Shown: positions 11,607 through 20,079, numbered from the stretch's first letter. The stretch: DNA of 28,402 nt from Sulfurivirga caldicuralii (GCA_015661715.1 DQVN01000038.1:1-28402), one strand, 5' to 3'. Translations and numbers: made by a program. Notes: a model not told the origin generated them from the letters alone.

Positions 11607-14147
11607 ATGGCAGATAAAACAACCGTAGAGAAATTCGCAACACTATTGGACCTTTCTGTTGAAAAGCTGATTCAGCAGCTGGATGCCGCCGGGATCAAAG
11701 GTAAAACGCCCCAGGACGCCATCACCAATGAAGAAAAGCAACAGCTGCTGGCGTTTCTGAAAAAGAAGCACGGCGATGAGGCTGAGGCGCCGAAGAAGGT
11801 CACCCTCAAGCGTAAAGAGGTCAAAACGCTCAGCTTAGGCGGCAAGCGCAAGGTGAATGTGGAAGTGCGCAAAAAGCGCACCTATATCAAGCGTTCCGTC
11901 ATTGAAGAAAAACAGGCAGAGGAAGAAGCCAAGCGTCGCGCCGAAGAAGAAGCCCGCCTGAAGGCAGAGGCTGAAGCCCGTGCCCGGCGTGAGGCGGAAC
12001 TGTTGGCCCAGCGCAAGGCAGAAGAAGAAAAGCGCCTGGCTGAAGAGGCCGCTAAAAAAGCCGCCGAGGAGGCGACCAAAGCCAAATCCGAGCCGGCTAG
12101 CAAAAAAGCCGAGCCCAAAAAGGTTGAGGATGAGGCTGAAAAGATCAAAAAAGAGTTGGAAGAAGACGCCAAGGCGCTGGAAAAGCTCAAGGAAAAATCC
12201 AAAAAATCCAAAAGCAAAAAGAAACCTGGCAAGAAGAAAAAAGGTCTGTTGGATGATGCCCTGGTGGAAGATGACCGTACCGCAGAGGTGGTCAACCCCA
12301 CACTGAAAAACAAACCCAAACCGGTTGAGCCGAAGAAGGTTGTCAAGGTTAAAAATGTGCATGGCTTCAAGAAGCCGTCCCAGCCGGTGGTGCGCGAGGT
12401 CAAGATTGCTGAGACCATTACCGTGGGCGAGCTGGCCGAGCGTATGGCGGTCAAAGCGGGTGAGGTGATCAAAAAGCTGATGATGATGGGGGAGATGGCC
12501 ACCATCAACCAGTCCATTGACCAGGATACTGCCGTGCTGATCGTGGAAGAGTTCGGCCATAAGCCGGTTACCGTATCCGAGTCCGCACTGGAAGAGCAGG
12601 TCATCGAAGAGGTGGAAAGCCTCTATACGGATGTCCGCCCCCGTCCACCGGTGGTCACCATCATGGGCCATGTGGATCATGGTAAGACCAGCCTGTTGGA
12701 CTATATTCGCAGCAGCCGCGTAGCCGCTAAGGAAGCCGGCGGCATCACCCAGCACATCGGTGCCTACAGTGTGGACCTGCCGAATGGTAAGATCACCTTT
12801 ATCGATACGCCGGGGCACGAGGCGTTTACTGCCATGCGAGCCCGTGGTGCCAAGGTGACCGATGTGGCCATTATCGTCGTGGCTGCGGATGACGGGGTCA
12901 TGCCCCAGACCGTGGAGGCCATCCAGCACGCTAAATCCGCCGGTGTGGCCATGATCGTGGCGATCAACAAAATCGACAAGGAAACCGCCAACCCCGATCG
13001 CGTCATGCAGGAGCTGGTCCAGCATGAAGTGGTGCCGGAAGAGTGGGGCGGCGATGTGCCTTTCGTGAGAGTCTCCGCTAAAACGGGTGAAGGGGTGGAC
13101 GATCTGCTGGAAAACATCCTGCTGATCGCCGAAATCCTGGAATTGAAAGCGCCCTACAAGGGCCCTGCCAAAGGCGTGGTGCTGGAATCCCGTCTGGAGA
13201 AGGGAAGAGGGCCGGTGGCCACTGTGTTGGTGCAGGCCGGTACGCTTAAAAAAGGCGATATGGCGTTGTGTGGCACCGAGTATGGCCGCGTGCGCGCCAT
13301 GATCAACGACCTGGGTAAGCAGGTCAAAGAGGCCACACCCTCCATACCCGTAGAAATTCTCGGCCTTTCCGGTGTGCCGGCGGCCGGTGACGAGATGCTG
13401 GTGGTGCCCAATGAGCGCAAGGCCAAGGAAGTGGCCGAACACCGCAAAGAGAAGATCCGTGAAGCACAGATCAAACGCCAGCAGAAAGCCAAACTGGATG
13501 CCATGTTCAACCGCATGGGTCAGGATGAGATCGAAGAGATCAATGTCGTCCTCAAGACCGATGTACAGGGCTCTCTGGAAGCGTTGCGTGAGTCGCTCAC
13601 CAAACTCTCCACTGAAGAAGTTCAGGTCAATATCGTCTCCGCCGGCGTGGGTGCCATTACCGAGACCGATGTAAACCTGGCCATGGCCACCAACGCCATC
13701 ATTATCGGCTTCAATGTGCGTGCTGATGCCACCGCCCGCAAGCTGATCGAGCAGGAAGATGTGGATGTACACTACTTCTCGGTCATCTACGATGCGGTGG
13801 ATACCATTAAGCGCGCCATCGAGGGCAAGATGGCGCCAGAGTTCAAGGAAGAGATCATCGGCATTGCCGAGGTGCGCGATGTATTCCGCTCGCCCAAGTT
13901 CGGCGCCATTGCCGGCTGTATGGTGATAGAGGGTGTGGTGCGGCGCAACAATCCGATCCGCGTGCTGCGCGACAACACCGTCATCTTTACGGGTGAGCTG
14001 GAGTCCCTGCGCCGTTACAAGGAAGATGTCCAGGAAGTACGCCAGGGCATGGAGTGCGGTATCGGCGTGAAGGACTACAATGACGTGCGCATCGGTGATC
14101 TGATCGAATGCTTCGATCGGGTAGAAGTGAAGAGGACATTGGACTGA
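11607..14147 (+). CDS. infB: Translation initiation factor IF-2
   Basis: GTPase that brings initiator tRNA to the 30S subunit and promotes subunit joining. The 846 residues start with an IF2_N module ([19 protein letters not shown]), then a long Lys/Glu/Ala-rich linker (about 70–240). A second IF2_N module follows ([21 protein letters not shown]), then the G domain with G1 GHVDHGKT at 354–361, [12 protein letters not shown], and the C-terminal beta-barrel and fMet-tRNA-binding domains. An AGGAGGGG ribosome-binding site lies 20 bp after nusA. The stop codon overlaps the rbfA start (TGATG). The repetitive linker explains long antisense open frames here, which are not genes. Confidence 0.98.
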   Translation: MADKTTVEKFATLLDLSVEKLIQQLDAAGIKGKTPQDAITNEEKQQLLAFLKKKHGDEAEAPKKVTLKRKEVKTLSLGGKRKVNVEVRKKRTYIKRSVIEEKQAEEEAKRRAEEEARLKAEAEARARREAELLAQRKAEEEKRLAEEAAKKAAEEATKAKSEPASKKAEPKKVEDEAEKIKKELEEDAKALEKLKEKSKKSKSKKKPGKKKKGLLDDALVEDDRTAEVVNPTLKNKPKPVEPKKVVKVKNVHGFKKPSQPVVREVKIAETITVGELAERMAVKAGEVIKKLMMMGEMATINQSIDQDTAVLIVEEFGHKPVTVSESALEEQVIEEVESLYTDVRPRPPVVTIMGHVDHGKTSLLDYIRSSRVAAKEAGGITQHIGAYSVDLPNGKITFIDTPGHEAFTAMRARGAKVTDVAIIVVAADDGVMPQTVEAIQHAKSAGVAMIVAINKIDKETANPDRVMQELVQHEVVPEEWGGDVPFVRVSAKTGEGVDDLLENILLIAEILELKAPYKGPAKGVVLESRLEKGRGPVATVLVQAGTLKKGDMALCGTEYGRVRAMINDLGKQVKEATPSIPVEILGLSGVPAAGDEMLVVPNERKAKEVAEHRKEKIREAQIKRQQKAKLDAMFNRMGQDEIEEINVVLKTDVQGSLEALRESLTKLSTEEVQVNIVSAGVGAITETDVNLAMATNAIIIGFNVRADATARKLIEQEDVDVHYFSVIYDAVDTIKRAIEGKMAPEFKEEIIGIAEVRDVFRSPKFGAIAGCMVIEGVVRRNNPIRVLRDNTVIFTGELESLRRYKEDVQEVRQGMECGIGVKDYNDVRIGDLIECFDRVEVKRTLD

Positions 14148-14524
14148 TGTTCGAATTTGACAATGAACCCTCTTTTAGTCGCACCGACCGGGTGGCTGCG
14201 GAGATTCAGCGTATTCTGGCCACCTTGCTGCAGCGCGAGGTCAAAGACCCGCGCCTGCAGGGGGTGACCATCACTGAATGCCGCGTCTCCAAAGACCTGA
14301 GCGTATGCAAGGTGTACTTCAACAAGCTAGGTGCCACTCAGGACAGCCCGGAAGTGGCCGAAGCCCTGCAAGGTTTTGACAAAGCCAAGGGGTTTCTCCG
14401 TTCCGCGCTGGGCAAGCAATTACGCCTGCGCCTGACTCCTGAACTGCGTTTCTTTTATGATGATGTGCCGGAAAAAGCCAGCGAAATTGACGCGCTGATT
14501 GCCAAGGCGCTGAACAAGCAGTAG
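14147..14524 (+). CDS. rbfA: 30S ribosome-binding factor RbfA
   Basis: A 125-residue KH-type cold-shock factor that assists 16S rRNA 5′-end maturation on the 30S subunit. Signatures are RTDRVAAEIQRILATLLQRE, VKDPRLQGVTITECRVSKDL and the end motif PELRFFYDD. The chosen ATG shares one base with the infB stop (TGATG), so translation is probably coupled. An upstream in-frame start at 14108 lies inside infB and adds an unrelated N-terminus, so it is rejected. Confidence 0.96.
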   Translation: MFEFDNEPSFSRTDRVAAEIQRILATLLQREVKDPRLQGVTITECRVSKDLSVCKVYFNKLGATQDSPEVAEALQGFDKAKGFLRSALGKQLRLRLTPELRFFYDDVPEKASEIDALIAKALNKQ

Positions 14525-14694
14525 GGGGCTGATTTCAATGCCGTTTTTTGCCCCTATGTCAAGGCCGCAAGGCCAAGCAGAGGGGTAAATTCAAAGCGTT
14601 CCTTAATAAAATCGCCGGAAATTGGTCTTAAAGCTTTGTTGAGAATAGATCCATTGCACCGCGGGCCATGGGGGTTAATCACTTTGGAGCACAA

Positions 14695-15570
14695 ATGACG
14701 CGAAAACGTCGGGGAAACCCTATTTCGGGAGTGGTGCTGGTGGATAAACCCGCTGGCGTGAGCGCTAACGCAGTGGTGCAACGCATCAAACGGCTCTATA
14801 AGGCACAAAAAGCGGGGCATACGGGCACGCTGGATCCTTTTGCCACCGGCCTGTTGCCGGTGTGTTTGGGGGAGGCCACTAAAGCCAGTGCTTTCCAATT
14901 GAATGCAGAAAAGTGCTATCGCGCCACGCTGCAGTTGGGCCAACGCACTGATACGGCCGACTGTGAGGGTGAGGTGGTGCAAACCCGGCCTGTGCCGCCG
15001 CTGGATAGGCGCACCGTTGAGGCAGTACTGACGCAATTCGAGGGGGAAATCCAACAGGTGCCGCCCATCTACAGCGCGTTGAAAAAAAATGGCAAACCGC
15101 TGTATGAATATGCGCGTCAGGGGCAAAACATCGAGATTGAACCGCGCCAGGTCACCATCCATCAGTTGACGCTGCTGACGCTGAGCGACAATCGCTTGAC
15201 CTTTGAAGTGCGCGCCAGCAAAGGTACCTATATTCGCACCCTGGGTGAAGATATCGCCCGGGCATTGGGTACGGTGGGTCATCTGACCCAATTGCGCCGA
15301 CTGGAAAGCGGGGGTCTCAATATCCGGGATGCTTGGACTTTAGCCCACATTGAGGCAGACCCGACAGCGGCCTTGCAACCCTTGACCACGCTGTTGCCTC
15401 ACCTGCCTCAGCTTGAGGTTACCGCAGCCGAGGCCGAACGGCTGCGCCATGGCAATCCCATTTCTCTGGCCACACCTGAAGTGGTGCTGGTCATGCAAGC
15501 GGGGGTGCCCGTTTGCATTGGGGAACGACGCAATGAGCAGCTCTGGCCCAAGCGATTATTCAACCTTTGA
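14695..15570 (+). CDS. truB: tRNA pseudouridine-55 synthase
   Basis: Makes pseudouridine 55 in the T-loop of tRNAs. The 291 residues contain the catalytic segment GHTGTLDPFATGLLPVCLGE with Asp47, plus YSALKKNGKPLYEYARQG and SKGTYIRTLGEDIA. The C-terminal part is shorter and more divergent, as in many TruB proteins. I chose the ATG at 14695 because GGAG lies 5 bases upstream and MTRKRRGNPISGVVLVDKP fits the family start; the ATG at 14668 is a weaker candidate. A 170-bp gap after rbfA is long for this operon. Here truB is not followed by rpsO–pnp but overlaps the next gene by 38 bp. Confidence 0.97.
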   Translation: MTRKRRGNPISGVVLVDKPAGVSANAVVQRIKRLYKAQKAGHTGTLDPFATGLLPVCLGEATKASAFQLNAEKCYRATLQLGQRTDTADCEGEVVQTRPVPPLDRRTVEAVLTQFEGEIQQVPPIYSALKKNGKPLYEYARQGQNIEIEPRQVTIHQLTLLTLSDNRLTFEVRASKGTYIRTLGEDIARALGTVGHLTQLRRLESGGLNIRDAWTLAHIEADPTAALQPLTTLLPHLPQLEVTAAEAERLRHGNPISLATPEVVLVMQAGVPVCIGERRNEQLWPKRLFNL

Positions 15571-16318
15571 CGGTATCATCGACTGTCGTTCACAAGCCGC
15601 CTTCGTCCAGGGGCATCTGCCTGGCAGCCTGTGGCTGCCCTGGCCGCAACTGCGCCAGTTGCAGAATGCGCTGCCACCACCGGGCGCCCGTCTGCTACTG
15701 ATCGAGGCGCCAACGGCGGCTGTCCAGTGGTTGAAACAGCAGGGCTATGCAGTGATGAGTCACCGCTGGTCGGCGGTGACACACAGCCCGATGCAAACCG
15801 GATTAAAGCAAGGGATGCTGTTTCAACCCAGCCCGCCGCTGATGGCAATGCTCGATCAGTGGCCCCGGCGTGGTCGCGCGCTGGATATGGGCTGTGGTGG
15901 CGGTCGGGATGCGGTCTATCTGGCCCGTCAGGGCTGGTTGGTCAATGGGGTGGATCGGGCCCAGCGCGCGTTGGATAAGGCGCGGGCCCTGGCCCGACTG
16001 TATGGCGTCTGCGTGGATTGGCGCTGCTGCAATCTGCGTGCCGACAATTGCCTGCCCACCGGACAATTCGACTTGATTCTAATGATGCGTTTTCTGCTGC
16101 CTGAGCGCTTTGAATGGATGCAGCGGCATCTGCGTCCTGGCGGGCGCGTTATCGTCTGGGCCTTTCACGAAGAGGCTGCGCGTCCCGCCCGGGCCCAGTG
16201 CAAAACCACACCGGAAAAACTGATGAGGGGGTTTGACCGGCTGACGACCATCACTGCTACAATAGCGTCGTTGCCCGATGGACGGCCCATGAGCCTGTAT
16301 ATAGGAGAAAAGGCATGA
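15533..16318 (+). CDS. Rhodanese-fold–SAM-dependent methyltransferase fusion, function unknown
   Basis: A 261-residue predicted cytosolic protein with two parts. Residues 12–75 look like a rhodanese fold (FDGIIDCRSQAAFVQGHLPG, then a strand LLLIE). The active-site cysteine loop that normally follows this strand is absent, so this half is probably non-catalytic. Residues 95–215 are a class I methyltransferase of TehB-like type with SAM motif I ALDMGCGGGRDAVYLA (117–132), an acidic residue at 141 in GVDRAQRALDKA, and RPGGRVIVWAF. The substrate is unknown. It starts 38 bp inside truB and its stop overlaps the next gene start (ATGA), so it is co-translated with both. The domain calls are firm for the methyltransferase and moderate for the rhodanese half. 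Confidence 0.8.
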   Translation: MSSSGPSDYSTFDGIIDCRSQAAFVQGHLPGSLWLPWPQLRQLQNALPPPGARLLLIEAPTAAVQWLKQQGYAVMSHRWSAVTHSPMQTGLKQGMLFQPSPPLMAMLDQWPRRGRALDMGCGGGRDAVYLARQGWLVNGVDRAQRALDKARALARLYGVCVDWRCCNLRADNCLPTGQFDLILMMRFLLPERFEWMQRHLRPGGRVIVWAFHEEAARPARAQCKTTPEKLMRGFDRLTTITATIASLPDGRPMSLYIGEKA

Positions 16319-16806
16319 AGGAAATTTCTACAACGGAACTGTATGACTTTTTTCAGAAATACAAAATCTGTGAATCTCTGACCCACGAGGAAGTGGAGCG
16401 CCTGAGCAAATACCTGAATGAACAGCACTACAATCAGGGTGAGATCATCTCCGATATGGGTGAAGTGGGGGATGCGCTTTACTATGTGTACCGGGGCAAG
16501 GTGGGCTTTTACAGTAAGAACGGACAGGGGATTGTGGAAGTGGGCGTTCAGCCGGAAGGCACATTGATCGGTGAGATGTCCTTCTTCGACCGCAAACCGC
16601 GCAACCTGCGCATGCAGGCGGACAGCCGGCATGTCACCCTGATCGCCTTGACGCGCGCCATGTATGACCGCCTGAAGGTGGAAGAGCCCTATATCGCGGT
16701 TAATATTCTGGAAAACGCCATTGTCAGCCTGGATCATCTGGTACGCACTATGAGCCAGGATATCTCCGCCATGGAGCATTATCTGATGGGAACGGGCAAG
16801 CGCTGA
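16315..16806 (+). CDS. Stand-alone cyclic-nucleotide-binding-domain protein
   Basis: The 163 residues hold a Crp-type beta-barrel (about 15–120) with the phosphate-binding-cassette region GEMSFFDRKPRNLRMQA (86–102). Glu87 and Arg96 sit where cyclic-nucleotide contacts lie in Crp. The C-terminus is helical (NILENAIVSLDHLVRTMSQ) and there is no helix-turn-helix, so it is not a classical DNA-binding regulator. It could act as a small sensor or partner subunit; ligand binding is inferred only. It starts inside the stop of the methyltransferase fusion, with GGAGAAAAGGC just upstream, and is the last gene before an intrinsic terminator. Confidence 0.85.
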   Translation: MKEISTTELYDFFQKYKICESLTHEEVERLSKYLNEQHYNQGEIISDMGEVGDALYYVYRGKVGFYSKNGQGIVEVGVQPEGTLIGEMSFFDRKPRNLRMQADSRHVTLIALTRAMYDRLKVEEPYIAVNILENAIVSLDHLVRTMSQDISAMEHYLMGTGKR

Positions 16807-16813
16807 ATCAATC

Positions 16814-17302
16814 TTAGGAAGAAACCCGCTCAAACCGCCCCAGTCGGCGGTTTTTTTGTGTTTGCGCAACCGGTAGCAGTTGACCGTTCATGGCCACCCA
16901 CACCCCTTTGGCAGCCAATTGAACGGCCATCATGGCCGCCCCCAGATTGAACAGGGCGTCTGAACGGCCCAGGCGGTGAGGGCGCATGGCGCCGGTGAGC
17001 ACGATCACCTTATCCAACCGGGCTTCGGCCAACACCCGGCCGGTTTTCACCAGGGTATCGGTCCCATGGGTGATGACAATATGCTGATGGGGGCTGTGCT
17101 GACAGGCCTGGAGAATTTGCGCCCGATCGGCATCATCCATCTCCAGGGAATCCTTTTGCATCAGCACGGTGCTTTCCAGCGCGACAGTGCAGCGGGCCTG
17201 TTCCAACATGCCCGGCACGCAGCTTCCCGGAAAGGTCAGCTCACCACCAATGGGATCATAATCCTTATCCAGCGTGCCGCCGGTAATCAAAAGGTGAATC
17301 AT
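16814..17302 (-). CDS. Short asparaginase-like protein (N-terminal domain only)
   Basis: The 162 residues match the N-terminal half of type I/II asparaginases: ITGGTLDK near the start with candidate catalytic Thr10, THGTDTLV (78–85) with the Thr-Asp pair, and VLTGAMRP. Full-length enzymes are about 330 residues; the C-terminal domain is absent and the frame ends normally at a TAA. Asparaginase activity is therefore uncertain. Stand-alone versions of this length are known, so this need not be a truncation. It is the last of four genes joined by 4-bp overlaps (yciB, yciI, LexA-like, this). Its last 14 or so codons double as the terminator of the opposite operon. Confidence 0.85.
   Translation of the reverse strand: MIHLLITGGTLDKDYDPIGGELTFPGSCVPGMLEQARCTVALESTVLMQKDSLEMDDADRAQILQACQHSPHQHIVITHGTDTLVKTGRVLAEARLDKVIVLTGAMRPHRLGRSDALFNLGAAMMAVQLAAKGVWVAMNGQLLPVAQTQKNRRLGRFERVSS
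16832..16857 (+). terminator. Intrinsic terminator of the rimP–truB operon
   Basis: AAACCGCC (16832–16839) and GGCGGTTT (16846–16853) form a perfect 8-bp stem with a 6-base loop, and the T-run spans 16851–16857. It lies 26 bp after the cNMP gene stop. It is entirely inside the 3′ end of the convergent asparaginase-like gene. Confidence 0.88.
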
Positions 17303-17757
17303 GGCTGGCGGACAATACCTTTGACGATACCGAGAATTTCAATGTCCTGATTGCGGATATAGATGGGTTCCATATCGGGGTTGGCAGGCTGGAGCCGCAC
17401 GCCCTCTCGTTCGATGTAGAGTTTTTTCATGGTCACCTCATCACCGTTGATGCGCACGATGACCGACTCGCCGTTTTCCGCCGTGCTGCGCCGCTCGATA
17501 ATGACGATGTCGCCATCTTCGATGCCCTCGTCGATCATGGAATTTCCCTTGACCCGCAACGCAAAGGTTTCCTTTTTCACCAGAGAGCGGGGTACCTGGA
17601 TGGTATCAAAGTCCAGAGCCATCTGGATGGGTTCGCCAGCCACCGTCCAACCCAAGATGGGAATGGTGACCAGCTCCTCATCCAGCACTTCCAGCGTGGC
17701 GGATGTCAAGCGGGTTTTGCCTGCCGAGCGCGGAATGAGAAAGCGCACAGCACTCAT
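17299..17757 (-). CDS. LexA/UmuD-type S24 autoprotease lacking a DNA-binding domain
   Basis: The 152 residues match the C-terminal, self-cleaving half of LexA. The cleavage site VAGEP has Ala40-Gly41, the nucleophile is Ser73 in [15 protein letters not shown], and the general base is Lys111 in DEVTMKKLY; spacings are close to those of LexA and UmuD. LexA normally carries about 70 residues of winged helix-turn-helix in front; here only about 30 linker-like residues precede the cleavage region. The upstream DNA encodes yciI, so no HTH has been split off. It overlaps yciI and the asparaginase-like gene by 4 bp each. UmuD is the closest known arrangement, but no umuC is nearby. Role unknown; RecA-stimulated cleavage is only a possibility. 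Confidence 0.9.
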   Translation of the reverse strand: MSAVRFLIPRSAGKTRLTSATLEVLDEELVTIPILGWTVAGEPIQMALDFDTIQVPRSLVKKETFALRVKGNSMIDEGIEDGDIVIIERRSTAENGESVIVRINGDEVTMKKLYIEREGVRLQPANPDMEPIYIRNQDIEILGIVKGIVRQP

Positions 17758-18059
17758 TTGGGAAATACCTGTTTGAAGGGTTTAACTGTGACCTTAGCAT
17801 AAACACCGGCTTCCACATAGGGATCCGCATCCGCCCACGCCTGGGCCTCGTCTAAATCCGCAAACTCTGCCACAATCAGGCTGCCGGTAAACCCAGCCTC
17901 ACCCGGATCCAGCGCATCCACCGCCGGAAAAGGGCCGGCCAGGATCAGGCGGCCTTCCTGTTGCAATGCTTCCAGACGGGCCAGATGTTTTTCCCGCGCC
18001 CCTTTGCGCAGCGGTAATGAGTTGGGCACATCTTCAGCACAGATCATATACAGCATCAT
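17754..18059 (-). CDS. yciI: YciI family protein
   Basis: A 101-residue small cytosolic protein of the YciI (dimeric alpha-beta barrel) family. It opens [13 protein letters not shown] and carries the family signature region GRLILAGPF and [20 protein letters not shown]. YciI proteins are structurally characterised, but their reaction is not firmly known. It overlaps yciB upstream and the LexA-like gene downstream by 4 bp each. Two adjacent ATGs (18057–18059 and 18054–18056) are possible starts and differ by one residue. The yciB–yciI pairing is conserved in gammaproteobacteria. Confidence 0.92.
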   Translation of the reverse strand: MMLYMICAEDVPNSLPLRKGAREKHLARLEALQQEGRLILAGPFPAVDALDPGEAGFTGSLIVAEFADLDEAQAWADADPYVEAGVYAKVTVKPFKQVFPK

Positions 18060-18601
18060 TCCGACTCCTTACGCTCATCTTGCAGGTATTTTGCCAGATA
18101 GAGGCCTTGCAGGATCAAAAACACCAGCGTCAGCCCCATCAGACCAAACAGCTTGAAGTTTACCCAGGTATCCGTATCGAAGGTATAGGCCACAAACAGA
18201 TTCAGCGCACCGGTGAAGATGAAAAAGGTGATCCACAACATGCTCAACCGGGCCCAGACCGCATCCGGCAGGCTAAGGGCCTCGCCCAGCATGCGGCGGA
18301 TAATGGGTTTGCTGCCGATATAATGGCTGCCCCAGAATACCAAGGCAAAGCCCCAGTTGACCAGGGTGGGTTTCCATTTGATAAAGGTCTCATCATTAAG
18401 CGCCAGGGTCAGGCCACCCAGCAGCAGAATCAGCGCTGCGGTGATCAGATGCATTTTCTCCACCGTGCGGTGTTTGATGTAGTAGAAAAACACCTGCGCG
18501 ATGGCTGCGACAATGGCCACCGCCGTGGCCGTATAGATATCGTAAAGTTTATAGGCGATAAAGAATAAAATGACCGGAAAAAGGTCAAACAGTAATTTCA
18601 T
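18056..18601 (-). CDS. yciB: Inner membrane protein YciB (septation protein A/IspZ family)
   Basis: A 181-residue integral inner-membrane protein with about five hydrophobic segments, opening [20 protein letters not shown], the YciB family signature. [18 protein letters not shown] and a charged C-terminal tail are also typical. It takes part in cell-envelope synthesis and division in other gammaproteobacteria. GGGAG lies 7 bases before its ATG. It starts the leftward four-gene operon. Its start codon shares two bases with the proposed start of the divergent rnm gene, so any promoter for it must lie inside rnm. Confidence 0.96.
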   Translation of the reverse strand: MKLLFDLFPVILFFIAYKLYDIYTATAVAIVAAIAQVFFYYIKHRTVEKMHLITAALILLLGGLTLALNDETFIKWKPTLVNWGFALVFWGSHYIGSKPIIRRMLGEALSLPDAVWARLSMLWITFFIFTGALNLFVAYTFDTDTWVNFKLFGLMGLTLVFLILQGLYLAKYLQDERKESE

Positions 18602-19484
18602 GGGCAGACTCCCTCAACAATCGGCCAATTATAGCGTTGATCTGCACAGCCACTCCACTGCCTCAGATGGCGCGCTGGCGCCTGAAGCGTTGGTGTTGCA
18701 CGCCAGCAACCAGGGGGTCACCCATCTGGCGCTGACCGATCATGATACGGTAGCGGGCATTGAACCTGCGCGGCAGGCTGCGCGAGCCTTAGGGCTGACC
18801 CTTATTCCCGGCGTCGAGCTGTCCGTGTTGTGGGAAAAGCACACCATTCATATTGTTGGGTTGGGCATCCGTCCCGATCACCCCGCGCTAACCCAGTTTA
18901 TGGATCAGGTGCGGCAAGCCCGACAGGATCGAGCCGAACGCATCTGCTACAAGCTGGCCAAATTGGGGGTGAACATCGACTGGCGTGCCGTGGAGACCCA
19001 CAGTATTGGCCGCAGCCATATCGCCCATGCGCTGGTGGCCTGCGGTTGGGTCAAGGATCACGCCAAAGCCTTTCAGTACTATCTGAAAATGGGTAAAAAG
19101 GCCTATGTTAAAGCCCAATGGCCCGCTCTGGAGGAGGGTGTGGCCGCCATTCTGGCCGCAGGGGGTGTGGCAGTGCTGGCCCATCCGGGCAGCTATCGCC
19201 TGAGTAATGGCAAGCTCAACCGCCTGCTTCAGGCGTTTCGGGGCGCCGGCGGCACAGCCATCGAGGTCATCACCGCCGCCCACACCCATCCCAACGACCA
19301 AGGGGCGGCGGCGCGTGCCCGGCGTTTTCAGCTTTACGCCTCCTGCGGTTCAGATTTCCATCACCCCGACTGGCGCTGGCGTCAGTTGGGCCGACTGGCT
19401 AAACTACCCCCTGACCTGACGCCTGTCTGGCAGGCACCCCCATTGCAACACTATTTCAGGAGTACAGATGGCACGCATTGTTGA
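18600..19484 (+). CDS. rnm: PHP-domain 5′–3′ exoribonuclease (Rnm/YciV)
   Basis: The 294 residues match YciV: DLHSHSTASDGALAPEALV at the N-terminus, TDHDTVAGIEPAR, IPGVELSVLWEKHTIHIVGL, then HPGSYRLS and SCGSDFHHP at the C-terminus. These supply the metal-binding histidines and aspartates of a PHP phosphoesterase. E. coli Rnm trims 5′ ends of rRNA and degrades short RNAs and nucleotides. The ATG at 18600 puts the DLHSH motif near residue 14, as in E. coli; an ATG at 18570 is possible but has no better ribosome site. The stop lies 17 bp inside yciO. The rnm–yciO order matches E. coli. Confidence 0.93.
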   Translation: MGRLPQQSANYSVDLHSHSTASDGALAPEALVLHASNQGVTHLALTDHDTVAGIEPARQAARALGLTLIPGVELSVLWEKHTIHIVGLGIRPDHPALTQFMDQVRQARQDRAERICYKLAKLGVNIDWRAVETHSIGRSHIAHALVACGWVKDHAKAFQYYLKMGKKAYVKAQWPALEEGVAAILAAGGVAVLAHPGSYRLSNGKLNRLLQAFRGAGGTAIEVITAAHTHPNDQGAAARARRFQLYASCGSDFHHPDWRWRQLGRLAKLPPDLTPVWQAPPLQHYFRSTDGTHC

Positions 19485-20079
19485 AATTCACCCGGACAAT
19501 CCACAGGAACGCCTGATCAAGCAGGTGGTCGATAGGCTGAATCAGCGTGGGGTGATCGCCTATCCCACCGAATCCGGTTATGCGCTCGGCTGTCTGTTGG
19601 ACAATAAAGAGGGGGCCGAGCGGATCCGGCAAATCCGCCGGTTGCCGGACGATCATGATTTCACCCTCATGTGCCGGGATTTGAAAAACCTAGGGGAATA
19701 CGCCAAGGTGGGCAACAGCCAGTTCCGCTATCTGAAAACCCATATCCCAGGGCCATTCACCTTTATTCTTCCGGCCACCAAAGAGGTGCCGCGGCGACTG
19801 CAGAACCCGAAACGCAAGACCATCGGTCTGCGCGTCTCGCCCAACCGGATTGTGCAGGCATTGCTGGAACACCTGCCCACGCCTTTGATGAGCGTGTCGC
19901 TCATTCTGCCAGGGGAGGAGATGGCCATGACCGATGCCTGGCTTATTCAGGATGAGATCGGTCATGCGCTGGATCTGATCGTGGATGGTGGCTACAGCGG
20001 CCATGAACCCACCACGGTGATTGATCTCACCGACGAAGAGCCTGTCATTCTGCGTCAGGGGCAAGGGGAACCGGCATGA
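19468..20079 (+). CDS. yciO: YciO, Sua5/YrdC-family protein
   Basis: A 203-residue protein of the YrdC fold, related to the threonylcarbamoyl-AMP synthases that make the tRNA t6A precursor. The segment GVIAYPTESGYALGCLLDN matches the KxR/YPTDT-type nucleotide site region, followed by GPFTFILPATKEVPRRL and TIGLRVSPNRIVQALL. YciO is the close paralogue of TsaC; its own role is less certain. AGGAG lies just before the ATG. The start lies 17 bp inside rnm, and the stop overlaps the membrane protease start. Confidence 0.93.
   Translation: MARIVEIHPDNPQERLIKQVVDRLNQRGVIAYPTESGYALGCLLDNKEGAERIRQIRRLPDDHDFTLMCRDLKNLGEYAKVGNSQFRYLKTHIPGPFTFILPATKEVPRRLQNPKRKTIGLRVSPNRIVQALLEHLPTPLMSVSLILPGEEMAMTDAWLIQDEIGHALDLIVDGGYSGHEPTTVIDLTDEEPVILRQGQGEPA

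Noticed and set aside
11835..13772. 645-codon open frame on the minus strand opposite infB
   Set aside because: It mirrors the Lys/Glu/Ala-rich infB linker and G domain. Its protein is His/Gly/Phe-rich with no recognisable domain, and infB is certain on the other strand.
14108..14146. Earlier start for rbfA
   Set aside because: The added residues lie inside infB and do not match RbfA; the TGATG-overlap start gives the normal protein.
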